Numbered from the stretch's first letter, positions 10,961 to 22,279 are shown. The stretch is DNA of 64,000 nucleotides from Ricordea florida (GCA_949710005.1 OX453276.1:17991449-18055448); one strand, 5' to 3'. Numbers and translations: made by a program. The notes: generated by a model from the letters alone, not told the origin.

Positions 10961-13900
10961 TTAGTCATCATATCCTTCTGCAGGGTGAATAACTGCTATC
11001 TTTGTGATAGGTCTCTGGTACTCTCCTCCTGTAGTCTTGACATTAACATTTCGCACTCTTCCGTCCCTCCCTGGGTAGACGTTCATCACTCTGCCGATCT
11101 TCCAGTGTCCGCGGACAGCATTTGAGTCTTGTACTATGACCATATCATCTACTCTAACACTTCTCCTTTCAACGTTCCATTTTTTTCTTGGCACAAGGGA
11201 AGGAAACACATCTCTTGTCCACCATCGCCAGAAGGCATCCATTATGCTTTGCACGAACTCTACTCGATGGCGGGGATTGACTGTTTCACGAAACGGTCCC
11301 TGTGGCACTGTGGTCGAGGCCCGACCGAGCAGCATGTCGTTAGGGCTTAAGTAAGAACCGTCGTCAGGGTCGTTGGGGATTCTTCCGATGGGTCGCTGAT
11401 TAATCAGGTTAGCAATCTCTTGCAGGCAAGTGTACAGCTCGAACGGAGAGAGAATTTGTTCTCCAATGGCTTTCTTAAAGGCTAATTTAACGCTCTTGAC
11501 AAGCGCTTCAGCGCAACCATTCTGGTGTGGTGCGGCAGGCGTGGCAAACCGCCACTGCATCCCTTTCTCTGCGCTAAACTCCTTCAGCTTCTTGACGTCC
11601 CATCCCTTTACCATTTTTCTAAGTTCTCTTTCTGCTCCTACGAACTGTTTTCCGTGATCACTCAACATCACGGCCAGTTGGCCCCTTATGGCAAAGAATC
11701 TACGCAGCGTCTGAAGGAATTCCATGGTGGAACAATCTACTGCCAGCTCTAGGTGGACTGCTCTTGTAATTAGACAAGTGAAGATTACTCCATAATGCTT
11801 TGCAGTCTTGTTTCGCCCTACTTTCACTTGATACGGCCCAAAGTAATTACATGACGTGTTGTAAAAGGGTGGGGTGAAGGGCTGAATGCAGCTTTTCGGT
11901 AAATTCGCCATGATCTGCGTTTCGAGTTTTGCTTCTATCTGTCTGCAACGTGTACATCTAAACTTAACAGTTTTGGCTAGGTCGTGAGCTCTTATTATCC
12001 AATACTTCGCTCTTGTCTTTGCCACCGTGGTTGCTACTCCCGAGTGCTCTTCTTCATGCCTTTGTCGTATGATTAGCATTGCTATCCAATGCTCTCGCGG
12101 GATTAGGGCAGGGTGCTTAATTTCATATGATACCAAGGCTGCTTCCGCGCGTCCTCCTACTCTTATGATCCCAGTGCCGTCCAGGAAGGGGCTGAGGGTT
12201 TGAAAGTCTCCCTTCTTTAGGCGATCTTGCAACACTTTCTGACTCTCTTTAATCCAGTGCATCTCGGCTTTCTCCAGTTCTTGAGGGGACAGCATACAGT
12301 CTTTTGGTTTGTCCTGTGTGCGCTCCGAATTTCTGGTTCCTTCCTTTGTTTCACGTAGGCTGCCGATGAACTTAAGCACATACGCAGTGACTCGGATAAG
12401 ATTCCGCCAACTTGAAAAACGCTTGCTTTGAATTACTTCCGCTGTCTTTGTAATTTCCATTACGGTCTCCACTTTTCGGCATTCACGATCAACTTCTACA
12501 GGGTCAGCGGTTGTTTCATCCTTTGGCCACTCCTCTTCTGGTCGATGCAAAAAGTCTGGCCCGTGGTGCCACCTCTTAGTCAGATCCTGTGCCGGTATGC
12601 CTCTAGATACGTCATCGGCCACGTTAAGCTCTCCAGGAACATGTCTCCACAGTGCTGGGTCAGAATTAGTTTGAATCTCCGCTACTCTTGCCGATACGAA
12701 TGGCTTGAATCCTCTGGCTTGGCTACTAATCCAGGACAATGCAATTCGGCTGTCGGAAAACAACACAGCTCTCTCAATCGGAAGTCGTGATTTTTCCATG
12801 ATGGACTTGTATAGGCGACTGGCTATCACTGCTGCCTGAAGCTCTAGACGAGGTGTGTTCAGCGGTTTCAGCGGCGCTACTCTCGACTTGGCGGCTACAA
12901 ATCGCGTTGTGAAAACCCGGTTGTTGTTGGTTGGCCATCTAATATAAGCACAAGCTCCAAAGGCTTTGTCTGATACGTCGGAAAAGATGCAGAGGCAGGG
13001 TACTCCCACCGCATCTGGAGGACTGAGGGATCTCTCAAACTTCACTGTGTTAAGCTCTTTCATTTCTTCAAAGAAATTGCTCCACCCCTTGCGTGTGGAT
13101 AATGGTAATTCCTGGTCCCACTCCACCCCCTTTTGCCATAGCCGCTGCATCCCAATCTTGGCTCGAACGAGAAAAGCTGCTGCAAACCCTATTGGGTCGT
13201 ATATCCTTGCAATTTGGCTTAAGATCTCTCTCTTGGTCATCTTGATGTCTTGAGGTACCTTTACTTTGAAGAGAAAGACGTCTTCCACGTGGTTCCACAC
13301 GGACCCCAATATTTTCTCTTCAATCGCGCCGTCCAAGAGTCTTGCTTTTTGAGAGGAAACTCCGACGTTTCTCTTTTTTAAGACTTTGTTTGACAGCCAT
13401 CCTTTCACTTTGAAGTTTCCTGTTCCCAAAACTTTGTCAATGTCGTCTGTTAGACTCTCTGCTTTCTCAACTGTTGATACGGAGTCACATATGTCATCCA
13501 TGTACGTGTTGTCTGTAAGCACACGGGCGGCTTCTGGATAGGTTTCCTTTGCTTCTTCAGCAGTCTTCCTCAACGCTATCTGAGCCATGGCAGGGGTTGG
13601 CTTATCTCCGAAGGTTAAAACTGTTTTCACATAAACATCTGGCTCACGATGAGTTTCAAGATGTCTCCATAGAAACCTGTGGACTTGCTGGTCTTCCTTT
13701 GGAATACGGATCCGGTGGTACATTTTTGATATATCTCCAATAACTGCCACCTCGTTTTCTCTAAACTTCAACACCACTCCGAACAGGTCGTTCAACAGGT
13801 CTGGCCCTTTAATCCAATAGTCGTTCAGCCTATGCCCTTTAAACGAAGCGGATGAGTTGAAGACTATTCTCACAGGCGTGCTTTTACTTTCTGGCCACAG

Positions 13901-16237
13901 TACCTCGTGATGTGATACGTAATGTACGGGCCCTTTATAGCTGTTAGCCTCTTCTGCTGAAAGTTTTCTGGAAAATCCGAGCTGATGCATCTCTGTTATC
14001 TGTTGGTCATAAGCTTTGGCATGGGCGGGGTTCCTTGCTAATCTTCGCTCAGTGGCCTCTAACTTTCTCAAAGCTTGGGACTTATTGTCAGGTAGGAGCC
14101 GAGGGTCTCGTTTCCATGGATACGGGATTAGCCACTGATTTCCGATTCTTCTGCACGACTTTTCGATTATTTTTCTTTCTTCCCTTTCCACTTGACTGAG
14201 CTTAGCACCTTCGCAGTAGCACGGATCTACGGCCACTCCCATTGACTCTGTAGTCCAGAAATCGGTCAGATCAACTGGCGCGGCCAACTTGATATGGAAG
14301 ACCTGGTTAACGGGAGGTTGCTTCTCGGGTGTGGCTCCAAAGACAACCCAGCCTATTGGTGAATGTCGCGCTATTAGGTCTCCTGCTTCCTTAGTTTCAC
14401 CAGTGTGGAGTTTGGGGTGATTAATTCCTATAAGAAGGTCAACTGGGCCAGCTCTTCTTTGGATTCTCTCTACTCCAAGACTGAAACGACTCGCTACGTG
14501 GTTAAATTTGATTCCTGCTACGTCATCACTGATGGACGGGATTCCTACTGCTTTTACTGTAAAAACAGATTTGGTTTCCAGAGATCTTATGTGGAAGCGG
14601 TACATTTTGGTATTTAACTCTTCCTCCTCTCCTCCAACCTTTCTTATTGTAATTGTGACATCTTTCCCTTTAAGGCGGAGCTCCTCTGCAACTGACAGCC
14701 TGATTAAACTGACTTGTGCGCCGGAATCCAGGAGTAAATTCCCTTGCTTACTGGTGTCTTCACTTCCCAGAATGTCTACGAGTAGAATTGGTAGAATTGC
14801 CTCTTTGTTGATGGCCAATGACAAAACTGTCAGGGTGGTAGCAGGTTTTTTGGTGGGAATGTGTAACAGGGGGTGATGGAAATACTTGCACGGCCTACCA
14901 TCGGTCTTCTCGCTACACTGGCGTCTGCGGGAGCAGTTTGACATGTTGTGTTCCCTGCCGGCTTTCTTTAAACAGCTGAAGCAACCATGGTTTTCTTTGA
15001 CTGGTTTAAAGCGTTCACTCTGATCCATTGCTAAGAACCTTTGGCATTGATCGGTCCAGTGGGACGATGTTTTGCATTGCCAACATTTAAAGTTTCCTGT
15101 TTTTTTTTCTTCGTTGGACGATAATTGGTTCACGTGCTTCGGGGACTGGGACTGGTGAGTGGTCCTTAGAGGGGCAGTGGCTCTCATGCGAGACTTCATT
15201 TCGCCTGTCATCCATTTCATCAGATTTTTCATTGTGGCCTCGCTCTGGCTTGCTTCCAGGAAACGTGACCATACTTTGCGGTCATCCGCCGACATCCGTT
15301 GCTCAATGATTGCCAACATGTGGCTGTTATCCATGTCGTTTTTACGTCCTACCTTCGTGAGCACGTTGAAACTACGTCTGACTAAATGGACTAAATCACA
15401 GAAACGCGCTTCTTCACCGTCTCGTAAGGGCTTGAACTTAGTTATGTCTTGAATGATAGTGTCGGCAACAAGGCGTGGGTCCCCGTAAATCGAATCGAGA
15501 TACTCCCAGGCGGCATCATAGCCTTGACCGATACCTTTAATTAGCTCTTGTGGTTTTCCTTGTAGACACGATCTTAAGAGGGTTATGGAGTCTCGCTTGC
15601 TGTACCTGGCTTCAACCAAATGCTTGAAATCGGCTTTGAAAATGAAATATTCTCTCACGTCTCCGTAGAATTTTGGCATTTTGGGTTTTTCCATCCTAAA
15701 CGAGCAATGTTCCTTGCTTCCGTGGTTACCTTCGGTAAGTCCATTTTCTCCAAATTCATTCCCTTCGGTTTGAATGTTCACACTGTCGCTACTTTGAATT
15801 GTCTCTGTTAGGCCTGGATTTCCTTCAGTAATTATGTCGTTTGACGGCAAAAGTTCATCTTGGCTAGCGGTGCTTCCTGAACCATTTTTTGTGTGGTTAT
15901 CCGCGTTTCCGGCAACATTTTTAGTGGTTATCGAACTTTCGCCGACTTGCTTCAAATAATCCTCTGTGTCAATTTTTAGCCTTAAGAAAACGTCTTGACA
16001 TTCCTCTAACCAGGCCTCTTCTGTTTCGAATTCGGTTTCATCCTCGACAAGCATTGTGAGTTCTTCGTGTACTGAAACTAGGTCTGAAAATTTCTGTTCA
16101 TACGCATCTAGCGCTTTCCTGATTTCCCTTGCGGCCCGATTGCCAGTGACATGAACGGATATTGTCTTTCCGAGATGGGTTAGCGCAGTCTTACAATTTC
16201 TCCGTTTCTTTCTTACTTCCTTAGTAGCATCGGCCAT
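10961..16237 (-). CDS. BEL/Pao gag-pol polyprotein, intact
   Basis: Single frame of 1758 codons from the ATG at 16235-16237. The open frame extends upstream to 16336 but that part lies in the LTR and leader, so this internal Met is chosen. Visible order: coiled gag N-terminus, CCHC-like knuckles (CWQCKTSSHWTDQC, about residue 384), aspartic protease (LLLDSGAQVSLI, about 502), reverse transcriptase with YMDD (about 912), RNase H (FSDVSDKAFG about 1090, FSDSRIAL later), HHCC integrase zinc region (RHEEEHSG), DDE core (SCNYFGPY, LSDHGKQF, HQNGCAEAL) and a C-terminal DUF5641-like region. These are the enzymes of reverse transcription and integration. No internal stop or frameshift is present and all key motifs are kept, in contrast to the element at the start of the window. 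Confidence 0.95.
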   Translation of the reverse strand: MADATKEVRKKRRNCKTALTHLGKTISVHVTGNRAAREIRKALDAYEQKFSDLVSVHEELTMLVEDETEFETEEAWLEECQDVFLRLKIDTEDYLKQVGESSITTKNVAGNADNHTKNGSGSTASQDELLPSNDIITEGNPGLTETIQSSDSVNIQTEGNEFGENGLTEGNHGSKEHCSFRMEKPKMPKFYGDVREYFIFKADFKHLVEARYSKRDSITLLRSCLQGKPQELIKGIGQGYDAAWEYLDSIYGDPRLVADTIIQDITKFKPLRDGEEARFCDLVHLVRRSFNVLTKVGRKNDMDNSHMLAIIEQRMSADDRKVWSRFLEASQSEATMKNLMKWMTGEMKSRMRATAPLRTTHQSQSPKHVNQLSSNEEKKTGNFKCWQCKTSSHWTDQCQRFLAMDQSERFKPVKENHGCFSCLKKAGREHNMSNCSRRRQCSEKTDGRPCKYFHHPLLHIPTKKPATTLTVLSLAINKEAILPILLVDILGSEDTSKQGNLLLDSGAQVSLIRLSVAEELRLKGKDVTITIRKVGGEEEELNTKMYRFHIRSLETKSVFTVKAVGIPSISDDVAGIKFNHVASRFSLGVERIQRRAGPVDLLIGINHPKLHTGETKEAGDLIARHSPIGWVVFGATPEKQPPVNQVFHIKLAAPVDLTDFWTTESMGVAVDPCYCEGAKLSQVEREERKIIEKSCRRIGNQWLIPYPWKRDPRLLPDNKSQALRKLEATERRLARNPAHAKAYDQQITEMHQLGFSRKLSAEEANSYKGPVHYVSHHEVLWPESKSTPVRIVFNSSASFKGHRLNDYWIKGPDLLNDLFGVVLKFRENEVAVIGDISKMYHRIRIPKEDQQVHRFLWRHLETHREPDVYVKTVLTFGDKPTPAMAQIALRKTAEEAKETYPEAARVLTDNTYMDDICDSVSTVEKAESLTDDIDKVLGTGNFKVKGWLSNKVLKKRNVGVSSQKARLLDGAIEEKILGSVWNHVEDVFLFKVKVPQDIKMTKREILSQIARIYDPIGFAAAFLVRAKIGMQRLWQKGVEWDQELPLSTRKGWSNFFEEMKELNTVKFERSLSPPDAVGVPCLCIFSDVSDKAFGACAYIRWPTNNNRVFTTRFVAAKSRVAPLKPLNTPRLELQAAVIASRLYKSIMEKSRLPIERAVLFSDSRIALSWISSQARGFKPFVSARVAEIQTNSDPALWRHVPGELNVADDVSRGIPAQDLTKRWHHGPDFLHRPEEEWPKDETTADPVEVDRECRKVETVMEITKTAEVIQSKRFSSWRNLIRVTAYVLKFIGSLRETKEGTRNSERTQDKPKDCMLSPQELEKAEMHWIKESQKVLQDRLKKGDFQTLSPFLDGTGIIRVGGRAEAALVSYEIKHPALIPREHWIAMLIIRQRHEEEHSGVATTVAKTRAKYWIIRAHDLAKTVKFRCTRCRQIEAKLETQIMANLPKSCIQPFTPPFYNTSCNYFGPYQVKVGRNKTAKHYGVIFTCLITRAVHLELAVDCSTMEFLQTLRRFFAIRGQLAVMLSDHGKQFVGAERELRKMVKGWDVKKLKEFSAEKGMQWRFATPAAPHQNGCAEALVKSVKLAFKKAIGEQILSPFELYTCLQEIANLINQRPIGRIPNDPDDGSYLSPNDMLLGRASTTVPQGPFRETVNPRHRVEFVQSIMDAFWRWWTRDVFPSLVPRKKWNVERRSVRVDDMVIVQDSNAVRGHWKIGRVMNVYPGRDGRVRNVNVKTTGGEYQRPITKIAVIHPAEGYDD

Positions 16238-16285
16238 CCTTGTCTCCAATTTGCCCGAAACCGTGGTTAGCAAGAAATCGAATAG

Positions 16286-16805
16286 TGTTTCGACGGGAGA
16301 ATGGAGACTAAACAATGAACTGAAGAAGTCTCGCAATTGTATAATATAAATGGTTTATTCGATCTGAAAGTAAATAATAAAGAAATTCTTATTTGCCAGT
16401 AACTTATTAGAAAGGGTATAAACGAAGCAGAAATTGAAGAGGAATTCCGCATTACAACTTCATTGCGACAAACTGTGTTCCACGGTATCACATTTAAGCT
16501 CGAATTCTAAACTTCTATTGACTAATAGACAAAGAACATAAACGAATTGATTCCAAGATCAGTCGACTTACTTCTGTGGCGAGATTTCCTTTAACTTAGG
16601 TATCCTTTATCTGGTTAGCTGTCCCATAATTGTAACTTTTAAATGGCAATTCTTGTGTGTCCGTGTTGCTCGTAACACTATACTGACTATGACTAAACTT
16701 ACTAAGAGCAACAACAACGCTTTTCTGCGGTATTCTAGGTGTTAACATTTCTCACTTCAACTGCATATTTTGCATTCTCGAGATAGCTGTTTGGTTACAT
16801 CAACA
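16286..16805 (-). repeat. 5' LTR of the intact BEL/Pao element
   Basis: 520 bp, right copy, carries promoter and transcription start for the minus-strand polyprotein. Flanked outside by GTGAC. AT-rich core with AATAAA-like words. Confidence 0.95.
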
Positions 16806-16810
16806 GTGAC

Positions 16811-17638
16811 ATCGCTTTACTGCTTGGCCTTTTCAAATTCTAATTCAACAACTACGGGACTGCGGACTGCGGTGGCAGTCACTTTTAATGCCTTTCCTGC
16901 TCAACTTGTTTTTCCAAACTAAGGGACTGCGTCAACTTCCAAAAAAAGAAGCGTGCCTCCCCCAATATCAGTGGAGTGGATACCTTCATCTTCTGGATGT
17001 GTGAAATTAGCCGTTGGTATCATTTTGGGCACTTAAACAGGTCTGTTATCCGTTTAAAAAACAGGCGCAATATTAATACATTTTACTAAAATAAACATTC
17101 CCACCTGGCTAGCTTTTTCAATCATAGACTGAGATTTAAACTAGGCTGCAAATTGAATATTACATTTGATATGTCGGTTGAGTTCGGAAAGACACGGTCC
17201 AGATCAAGAAGTATGGATAAAATTTTAAGTGTGATAATAAATTTTGACCAACCAAAGTAGACACGGACGAACCCTTACGCATGATCGTTAGGAAAAATCT
17301 TTCCCATTCCAGCCTTTCCACAAACAAAGGTATGATAGGTAAAAGGCTGCTCAATTGTAACACTGCGCGCCTTCGAAAGCGGAAATAAAAACAAAACAAA
17401 AGGAAAGAGAGGTTTATTTGACATACACTCATTTCTAACCTTCTTGTCTCGTTCCTCCCCTCCTCTCTGTAGTGTGAGCACGGCTATTCGTGGTGCAACG
17501 TTGTAGAACAGATGTTTTTTACATTCAACGCTGTCGCTATCTGAAAGTAGAAAGTAGTATAAGGCTGACACAAACCGAGCTCCATAAATAGGTATAAATC
17601 ATCCGAGAAAACGATAACAACCTCAACAGCAAGCACAA
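16811..17638. other. Non-coding flank between BEL element and terminal exon of the unidentified gene
   Basis: No gene supported. It contains the second half of the GGGACTGC-type repeat (16850-16935). Short minus-strand ORFs at 17160-17675 overlap in different frames and look like chance. Confidence 0.4.
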
Positions 17639-17811
17639 CTAGGGTAAGATCTTGCCTGGGTATTTTTCTTTCCATTGGTCACTCAGATCATTGTAAGGAA
17701 TTGTAGGTTGATGCTCGAGTAAGTTTTGTGATAGTAAGTCACGGATGCAAACTCCATTCGTAGACCCCAACGGTGGTATGAAAAGGACATGAACTATCTC
17801 GCTTGTAGCAT
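17639..17811 (-). CDS. Candidate last exon of the unidentified multi-exon gene
   Basis: Minus-strand open segment after a clear acceptor (tgtacag, complement of 17812-17818), ending at TAG (17639-17641). It encodes about 57 residues including VLFIPPLGSTNGVCIRDL. It enters with two bases before the first full codon, exactly completing the phase-1 donor left by the exon at 37314-37419 on the other side of the nested transposons. Length is 173 nt, which fits this phase. The link across about 19.5 kb is inference from phase and strand; no family is recognised. Confidence 0.5.
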
Positions 17812-17817
17812 CTGTAC

Positions 17818-18184
17818 AACACAGAAAAATAATCGTAACTGGACATTGACCTCAAATCGTTTTACAAAACTTCGTTACACATTCAAATATGATAACCAAT
17901 ATACTTGAACCCTCAGTACTAGTTGCACTCTTTTTATACTGATATTCAATTGACTCGAACCATTTACATTTTCATATTGTTTTATCCTCGATACTTGAAA
18001 CTAACTCAAGCCATTGTATGTTATTCTTAAAGCTGGTGTTATCGGGATTAAATTAAACTGTATGATACATTAGGTTCCCGGAAAAACTTAGTAGATTCTT
18101 CCATCATTAACAAGGGACAGTGACTGTTTCTCTGTGGCTTGAATTTAAACGAGTGAAAACAATATTATTCTTAGAAAATGCAAT
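17818..18184. other. Intron DNA left of the nested transposons
   Basis: AT-rich and without coding signal; it would be the downstream part of the intron into which the transposon inserted. Confidence 0.4.
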
Positions 18185-18637
18185 AGGCCCTTTGCAGGAT
18201 CTAGTCACGTGCCTGGATACCACTTAGCAACGCCATGCTGGGACGCAAGCCTTCCAGCGCCATTTGTAAAACAAAGGCTGAACACTGAGGTTGTTGCGTG
18301 CGATCAAGCGAGACAAGTACCTTTCGAAAAGATTCCCATTACTACGATAGCGAATAATTTTTCTCTTACACAAGTTGGCTTTGACCTCTTGTGCTTTTTA
18401 ACTGGATTCACCGGCAAATAAGCGACAATTTTTCTTCGATTCCTGCAGCAAGTCGGCGAGTGAACACGTGTCGACATGGCGAACTCTGAAGGTAGGGAAT
18501 AACCTATAACTTTTTGTTATGAATTTTTACTTTCCTCTTTTCGCCACTTAACTTTCTTACTGTCTTTGGAGGCCTTCCAGAAAAGGTTATTGTAGCGTCG
18601 TTGAAAGTATTTGGTGGCCGCATCTGGTGGCAAAAAT
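18185..18637 (+). repeat. Left terminal inverted repeat of the THAP-DDE/YqaJ transposon
   Basis: Matches 36856-37308 in inverted orientation over about 453 bp with a modest number of differences. It holds the first exon of the transposase (ATG at 18476) and therefore presumably its promoter. Confidence 0.9.
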
Positions 18638-20759
18638 TGATTACAGTAACAGTGATTTTTGTTTCATACTTGACACTTTCAAGTAAAACAACACATCCCT
18701 CGATAAGGATTTCTTTGTGAAGATTCGAAAATAATAACTGTTCCTTGCACATGTACAGCTGGTGAAGGAACATCGAATATTCTGTTGGATCCGTGTGATG
18801 GCTCTCAGTCTCCAGTTCCCAAGAAGAAATCGAAAGGGGGAAGTTATCATTGTTGTGTGCCAAATTGTACTGGAGACTCACGGTATGACAGCTCTTTATC
18901 GTTTCATCGAATACCGAGCAGACCCAGTGATGACACTTTAAGAAAACTGTGGCTGGTCAAAATTAGGAGAGACATTGGACCATTTTTCAAGGTACAACTA
19001 TAACCAATATATATGTTTACCTCATGTTGCTGTGGTTTTTGTTTATTGCTGACATGGCCTTCTATTTCAATGTGAATGAGCTTTTCATCCGAAGCCAACC
19101 ATTTACATGTTTGCTGGCTGTCTTTGTACATTTTTTTCGCGTTAGCAGTAAAGTCATTATACATTATTAAAGCGCATTGCAATACATGGCCCAAAGTATA
19201 TGCTCCAACTTTTTTTTCTTACTTTATTTCCATATTTCTGGGTTACAGATTACTAACAAGACCAGAGTGTGCTCTAAACACTTCCTTCCTGAAGACTATA
19301 AGCCATCTGACAATTCTGGACGCCGCCTATTAAAGGAAGGCACTGTTCCAACAATTTTTGACTGGACACTACCACCAAAGTCAAGAAGAAAACTTGTTCG
19401 TGTTGTTGACAGGTATGTTGCTTACTTACCTCTCATATACCCTGGGCATCATAAGACATTTCATAACAATGAATTTCAATGTAAGATTACATTCTCAATT
19501 CAACACATGACAGTCACCTCTCTCTAAAAAAACATAATCCTTTTCTTTTTGGTCCTTGTACATGTAGTGGCACTCAAACCGATGAGAGTGAGACTGATGA
19601 AGGAGATGGAATTCCTGGTGAGTGCAGAACAGCTATTATAGAACCAGAACTGTCAGAACTTGAGGCAACCAGATCTCAGCTCTTGGTTGTTCAAGCAGAA
19701 CTGGAGGAACTGAGAAGGATATCTACCACTGCTGCCAGGGAAGCTGATTCAGCCATTCTTCAGGCTCAGCAAGAACTCAAGAGACAAAAGGAGCTTGCTG
19801 CACAGGAGCTTGCACTGAGCAGATTTGGACTAGAGAGGTTCTCCACCAATGATGATCTCATTAAGTTTTATACAGGATTTTGTTCCTACAAACACCTAAC
19901 TATGTTTTACAATTTTGCCAAGCCTACTGCTGAAAAAATGACATACTGTTATGCTTCTGGTGTCTTAGATAGTCGCCCTAATTCCCGGGTAATGTTATTG
20001 ATAGATGAATTATTTATGTTCTTGGTTAGAGTGAAATTAGGCCTCTTTGAGCAAGATCTTGCACAACGTTTCCATATCCATATTTCATCAGTGAGCAGGA
20101 AAATTACTACTTGGGCCAATTATATGTATTTTCTTTTGGGTTCTCAGTCTATTTGGCCTTCTAGGGATGACGTAAATGCAAACATGCCTGAGGAGTTCAA
20201 GGAACTCTATCCAACAACAAGAGTTATTCTAGACTGCACTGAGATTTTTGTGGAAACACCATCATCTCTTCTCTTACAGTCTCAGCTGTACTCGTCTTAT
20301 AAAAGCAAAACCACCCTTAAAGGCTTAATAGGAATTGCACCACATGGTGCAATTACATTCATTTCTTCTTTATTTACAGGTGCCATATCAGATAAAGAAA
20401 TAACTAGATGTTCTGGTATAATAGATCTATTAGAACCTAATGACTCAGTTATGGCAGACAAGGGTTTTGACATTGAAGGGATGTTAAGGGAAAGAGGGGT
20501 GGGACTTAATCTCCCTCCTTTTTTGCAAAGCAGGGACCAGTTTACGGCTAAACAAGTGCATGAAACTAAAACTATTGCCAAGCTTAGGATCCATGTAGAA
20601 AGAGCAATTAGAAGGATAAAAGAGTTCCACATTTTTGATTCACCAGTGCCCCTGTCGATGGTTGGCACTGTCAACCAAATATACACTGTTGTCTGTTTAC
20701 TAACAAATTTTCAGGGACCCCTGATTCTGAAGGGTGGCGGTTCTATTGACAATGATTAG
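18476..20759 (+). CDS. THAP-domain DDE transposase (four exons)
   Basis: Proposed exons 18476-18491, 18759-18991, 19249-19412, 19568-20759; the phases agree at every junction and total 534 codons plus stop. Exon 2 to 3 encode a THAP zinc finger (CCVPNC, then VCSKHF with the conserved P and W nearby) for DNA binding. A coiled-coil rich in E/L/Q follows, then a helix-turn-helix region and a DDE_Tnp_4 core with ILDCTEIF, VMADKGF and HVERAIRRIKEF as the three acidic positions. It would bind the TIRs and cut and rejoin DNA. The 16-nt first exon (ATG, four and a third codons) lies in the TIR and has a counterpart in the other TIR. The start exon is inference, because no in-frame ATG exists near the THAP exon. 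Appears intact. Confidence 0.88.
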
Positions 20760-20761
20760 TT

Positions 20762-21143
20762 CTAAAAAACAAGTAATATTTATTTATTAGTCTACAGCAA
20801 TGGCTTACCACGATTATGTAAGAGGATCATAATATCGAAGAAGTGTTCACAGATGATATGTATAATAAAACATTATAATTATCTTACACAAAACAGTGAT
20901 TGAACCTACTAGTTACATGTGGGCAACTTAAAACATAACAACTCTCACTGGTGGGAAGAGGGGAGTAGAACAAAATGATATTAAGTATAATTTTCTCCTT
21001 TACTTACTTAAAAAATAATAACTAAGATTACTGTTGACAATTAGTTTAAGAAATAATTGAAGAAAAATGTGTCCACCTTATCCTTACTAGCTTGAAAGAA
21101 GTCTTTATCAAAGTAAATTCTTTGGCAAAAAAAATCTGTATCA
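20762..21143. other. Gap between the two convergent transposon genes
   Basis: AT-rich tail-to-tail spacer with AATAAA-like words on both strands; likely 3' UTRs. No gene seen. Confidence 0.5.
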
Positions 21144-21144
21144 G

Positions 21145-21977
21145 TCATGTAGGAAAAATATCACACCAATCAAGACCAGTCAGACCAAGCTGACATTGAA
21201 CCTGTGAGTAGTATTCATGATTTTCCTTCAATTTCCTCTCCTGGGTAAAAGGATCCACTCCTAAATATTTTACATTATTGAAACTGGTCTCCCCCTCTTT
21301 GACAACCTTAACTTCTAACAAACCGAATGGGTTACGGCCTTGGTTTGCTAAAGTTATATCATAAACCTTTTGGTCTGGACTACAACCAAGCCAAGGACAT
21401 TTTGGATTGATGACCAGTCCTGATGGATAGAGTTTAACCATCCCCCCCTTTGCTACATTAGCATAGACCATTGAAGCTCTGGCCTCCAGCTGAATACCTC
21501 TCTTCATGGCAGGAGTGGTGACGTGACGGCTGGGATTAAGCTGTGCAACAAGACTCTCAAAGTTCGAAACCCTCTTTGCACACAAGCTAAATTTGCTTGC
21601 TGTGATACGTTTCTTGCGAAGAAGGTGCCACAAATTGTTTTCACTCTGCGTGACAGTTTTACTTTGCAGATCAATGGCAACTTCCCTTGTAACAAATAGA
21701 GAGTCCAATGATGCTTGCTTTTCAGGGCTCAAACAAATTGAAACCCTATTTTCAAACCGGTCACCAGCATCAGGCAGTGGTAACTCAGGGTATGCCTCGC
21801 AGAATAAGTCATTAATTACGTATTCTTCTGATAATTTCTGCTGGTATGAGAGGACACTGCCTCTAACAGCATGTCCAAATTTAGTTACAACAGAAGGTAA
21901 TCCAGGGAGCTCTTGTACAGATGGAACAATAGAGGCCATCAATGGCTTGGGTGAGAGGTTGTTAAAATGACTCTTGC
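21145..21977 (-). pseudogene. 3' part of SWIM + YqaJ nuclease gene, cut off by the Polinton
   Basis: Encodes the YqaJ-like exonuclease part (PD-(D/E)XK fold): an ITASKF motif, then GIQLEARA, CSPD and LLEVKVV, the usual acidic and lysine catalytic positions, ending DWCDIFPT. YqaJ-type nucleases resect DNA for recombination. The frame seems to begin with a Met at 22018-22020, but that Met and the next 13 codons come from the Polinton TIR; true gene sequence starts at the target duplication near 21973-21978. The other part lies at 36162-37017, and the two parts are in frame with each other across the insertion. So the gene was intact until interrupted. Confidence 0.88.
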
Positions 21978-22279
21978 TGATGTAATATTCTGGGGCTCTC
22001 AGCACAATATCAATTTTCATTTTTATTTTAATTATAATCAGATTTTTTTAATCAAGATTTAACCAAGGATTTATCAGGTATTTTATCAAGATTAAAAAAA
22101 TGAATTCAAAAATGATTTTTAATATATAATGTTATATCTTTAAATATCAAAATAGATTTTTTTATCAAGATTTTTTATCAAGAAATTTATCAGGATTATC
22201 AAAAAATAAAAAAATTAAATTATGATTTAAAAAGAAGAATTAATTTACAAAATGGAACAACTACAAAGATTAACTGTAA
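21978..22279 (+). repeat. Left TIR of the Polinton
   Basis: 302 bp, very AT-rich, holding at least five copies of the word TATCAAG/TATCAGG, one TTTAAA motif at 22226-22231, and the first nine codons of the Cys/His-repeat protein. The same nine codons start the polymerase at the other end. Confidence 0.95.
22226..22231 (+). promoter_or_regulatory. TTTAAA motif inside Polinton TIR
   Basis: Lies 20 nt before the ATG at 22252; its mirror copy at 35908-35913 lies 20 nt before the polymerase ATG. Same word is found before most other genes of this element, so a promoter role is inferred. Confidence 0.6.

Larger units (their letters stand above)
10383..16805 (-). mobile_element. Complete BEL/Pao LTR retrotransposon
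   Basis: Two 520-bp LTRs (10383-10902 and 16286-16805) begin TGTT and end AACA on the plus strand, with three differences seen by eye between them. The same five bases GTGAC flank both sides (10378-10382 and 16806-16810), the usual BEL/Pao target-site duplication. One uninterrupted gag-pol frame fills the inside. The element is transcribed on the minus strand, so the right LTR is the 5' LTR. Near-identical LTRs and an intact ORF suggest a recent insertion that may still be competent. Confidence 0.95.

Noticed and set aside
17275..17571. Walker A-like text CGKAGMGK on the minus strand
   Set aside because: Stops follow at once, no Walker B nearby, and the S/T after GK is missing.
18209..18421. 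ORF present in both outer TIRs (also 37072-37332)
   Set aside because: It is the same TIR DNA read twice, and no known protein pattern is visible; the conserved text follows from TIR identity.
22018..22020. Met as true start of the YqaJ ORF
   Set aside because: This Met and the next codons come from the Polinton TIR, not from the YqaJ gene.
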